Below, piece by piece: positions 63,201 to 64,000 of a stretch of DNA of 64,000 nucleotides. A program made the position numbers and the translations under genes. Positions within the stretch are counted from its first letter, which is position 1, and every line of letters starts with the position of its first letter. The DNA is from Chitinophaga polysaccharea (GTDB lineage Bacteria; Bacteroidota; Bacteroidia; Chitinophagales; Chitinophagaceae), in assembly GCF_902150045.1 (NCBI RefSeq), contig NZ_CABFVU010000002.1, positions 732,001-796,000 on the forward strand. Reading direction: 5' to 3'. The notes under the pieces were generated by a model that was given only the letters and a program-made list of their open reading frames with translations, was not told where the DNA came from and did no database searches.

Positions 63201-63590
63201 ACCATGCGCTATCTCAACGAAGATTACTATAACGAAAACCCCAGCTTTGCCAGCAGTAACCAATCAGTGCGCATGCTGTACGACCGCTGGAAAAAAACCG
63301 GCGATAACGCCATCCTGCCTAAGTTTGACGCCAGCAGGGGATTCTCTTCCAAAGATATCCAGGACGCCTCTTACCTGCGTTTGAGGAATGTGAACATCGG
63401 TTATAATTTCCCGAAAGAAATAATGACCCATATCAGATTTGTGCAGGGCATCCAGGTATTTGCGCAGGCGCAGAACCTGTACACCTGGACAAAATGGAAA
63501 AGTTTTGACCCGGAAAATAACAATGGCGAAGGCAGGTTTGATTACCCCAACGCAAGAACCTACACTTTTGGCCTGAATGTTAATTTTTAA
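60234..63590 (+). CDS. SusC/RagA-type TonB-dependent outer membrane receptor
   Basis: 1118 residues. A leader of about 22 residues precedes the signal segment (MKLTVLLFLTCLQVQAICFAQ). STN domain about 45-110 (ITLQVKETSIKQLLKTLEHQ), carboxypeptidase-regulatory-like domain about 128-205, TonB-box-like VTVTGY near 210, plug with GQPGTSATITVRGVGTIN and VLKDASAKALYGSRGSNGVI, barrel ending NARTYTFGLNVNF. It responds with the FecR and sigma encoded upstream. SusD follows after 12 bp. The substrate cannot be told because the operon leaves the window. Confidence 0.95.
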   Translation: MLKLVFLEWKGKPVPAGKLLLTMKLTVLLFLTCLQVQAICFAQETITLQVKETSIKQLLKTLEHQTAYRFVFHDKTLPENRKVTVAAKEATLDAVLSQAFAGTNLAYTLKEDGLVVVYAGTESTAAAVNITINGTVRGLDNLPLPGVTVRATGTTAGTLTNSDGAYTLVAPDNATTLQFSLVGYVSQQVTIGNRREINVVLTEDVKTLNAVTVTGYTNYARDKSTAAAGVVGADKITQVPMATFDQILQGRVPGMVVSAGSGQPGTSATITVRGVGTINGSSSVLYVMDGIPIEAGQFQGINPSDIASVTVLKDASAKALYGSRGSNGVIVITTKKGQSGKIAVSYKSQYGFSNMTTPKFQMMNSKEHLQFEEEIGLETGANLGPGWEFSSKNPDYANKTPAEQREADHILDSLRNTNTDWRKIFLQTGKFQEQQLSVSGGNDNVRFYSSVNYYDQQGIARRSELKRYSFKNNLDFNAGKLTANINVGLAYSESSFIEREASSSGSNPLAAVYYALPYEYPYAADGTLVTNYNDDVYPVYDLREGSNALEALLNTSSKDNQLKSIIGTSLNYILAKGLVAKTRLGIDFRETTTERYVNPDSYSGYKVDNGGRGSFGEGVTRNVTLVSTSGLTYSKVTGKHDFEVSGYFEFTKNNYRAFNYTGYDLDDRLPATPAAITPGSPYSPLLGGGRTKSALASYIGVGRYTFNEKYTLNASYRYDGASTVPPDNRWHGFYSFGIGWEVKRENFLKDVSFVDNLRFRASYGTSANPFSNLGPFAYFRTYGTDQYGGIPAIVPNQPGNPNYDWEYAKEFNMGFDLGVMNNRIRLVTDVYNKITNNLFIEQPLSITSGFSTMFLNSGAMRNRGIEVDLQGDIVKGKDFTWSVGVNFAYNKNVITDLGASGEFTQGTTQIVRVGLPYGSHYAPKWAGVDPQTGDPLYYDRSGKKTSDYNETALSVAEFGTYIPPFTGGFNTGLTWKGVYLNALFTFADKTMRYLNEDYYNENPSFASSNQSVRMLYDRWKKTGDNAILPKFDASRGFSSKDIQDASYLRLRNVNIGYNFPKEIMTHIRFVQGIQVFAQAQNLYTWTKWKSFDPENNNGEGRFDYPNARTYTFGLNVNF

Positions 63591-63602
63591 ATTATTGAGC
63601 TC

Positions 63603-64000
63603 ATGACAATCCGTTTTTTCAAATATACTTTCAGATACCTGGCACTCGCGTTGCTGGTAAGTACGCTCGCCTGTAACAAACAACTGGACCTGTCGCCCAC
63701 CGACAGTATCATTGACCCGGGAAGAACCTTCCGTACGGTGAACGACCTGAACGGAGGTTTACTCGGCGCCTATTCCGGGCTCACTTACAATACCATTTAC
63801 GGCATATCGCTGATCACAGACGAATGCACCCTGCCCAGTGAAAACGGTACAGGCGGCGGCGTAGCTACTTACCGCTGGCGGATAGATCCCAGTAATACCA
63901 CTATCACCGCTTCTTTCGGGGAATATTATGTGGCCATCGACCGTGCCAACCGCGTTTTGGGCGCTATGGGCGCCGTTACCGCCAAAGGCGATGAGGAAAC
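63603..64000 (+). CDS. SusD/RagB-family lipoprotein, N-terminal part
   Basis: Starts at ATG 63603 and stays open to the window end (132 codons seen). The N-terminus is a lipoprotein signal (FFKYTFRYLALALLVSTLAC, Cys about 22) followed by NKQLDLSPTDSI, typical of SusD, then DLNGGLLGAYSGLTY. It lies 12 bp after the SusC gene. The rest of the gene lies beyond the window. Confidence 0.92.
   Translation, partial: MTIRFFKYTFRYLALALLVSTLACNKQLDLSPTDSIIDPGRTFRTVNDLNGGLLGAYSGLTYNTIYGISLITDECTLPSENGTGGGVATYRWRIDPSNTTITASFGEYYVAIDRANRVLGAMGAVTAKGDEE

Overview
The window looks like a chromosomal segment of a Bacteroidota bacterium, most likely family Chitinophagaceae and Chitinophaga-like. The evidence is a set of SusC/SusD pairs, four ECF sigma / FecR anti-sigma / TonB-receptor modules, a type IX secretion C-terminal domain, TAnnTTTG-type promoters and moderate GC content. 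The assignment is inferred from gene content only.

Layout. (1) 1-7621 is the end of a polysaccharide utilisation locus (PUL): SusC (partial), SusD, a two-lobed alpha/beta hydrolase, a GH109-type alpha-N-acetylgalactosaminidase, NagB and NagA. It should import an amino-sugar glycan, trim it and feed N-acetylhexosamine to glycolysis. (2) 7651-13056 holds a hotdog thioesterase, a minus-strand operon gntR - tauE/safE - DUF1634, and divergently an SGNH hydrolase whose catalytic blocks appear circularly permuted, an FAD oxidoreductase and a DUF4126 membrane protein. A perfect inverted repeat lies between the divergent units. (3) 13105-17632 holds tRNA-Gln(TTG), an ABC ATPase and a permease fused to an M1-like peptidase. 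(4) 17758-26222 (minus) is sigma - FecR - TonB receptor followed by three cell-surface lipoproteins (IPT/NHL, DUF4397, IPT with a fasciclin-like end) and no SusD. (5) 26444-35094 is sigma - FecR - SusC - SusD - TPR/thioredoxin. (6) 35228-37906 encodes a secreted beta-propeller/SprB protein with a T9SS sorting domain. (7) 38049-46257 is sigma - FecR - SusC - SusD - GH29 fucosidase. (8) 46323-50234 holds an FAD/NAD amine-oxidase-like protein, a secreted propeller-like protein and a protein of unknown function. (9) 50787-53512 holds a self-contained Fic AMP-transferase gene with an operator-like repeat array, a complete 1.4-kb ISL3-like insertion sequence with perfect terminal repeats and 8-bp target duplication, and tRNA-Gln(CTG). 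(10) 53667-64000 holds a GT-C-like membrane protein, a tricorn-like protease and a fourth sigma - FecR - SusC - SusD module cut by the window end.

How it works together: each sigma/FecR pair probably senses a loaded TonB receptor and switches on the adjacent importer. All four FecR-to-receptor gaps contain a hairpin, and two share nearly the same core, which suggests a common post-initiation control step. The sigma/FecR pairs fall into two matched structural classes, one with hydrophobic C-terminal sigma tails.
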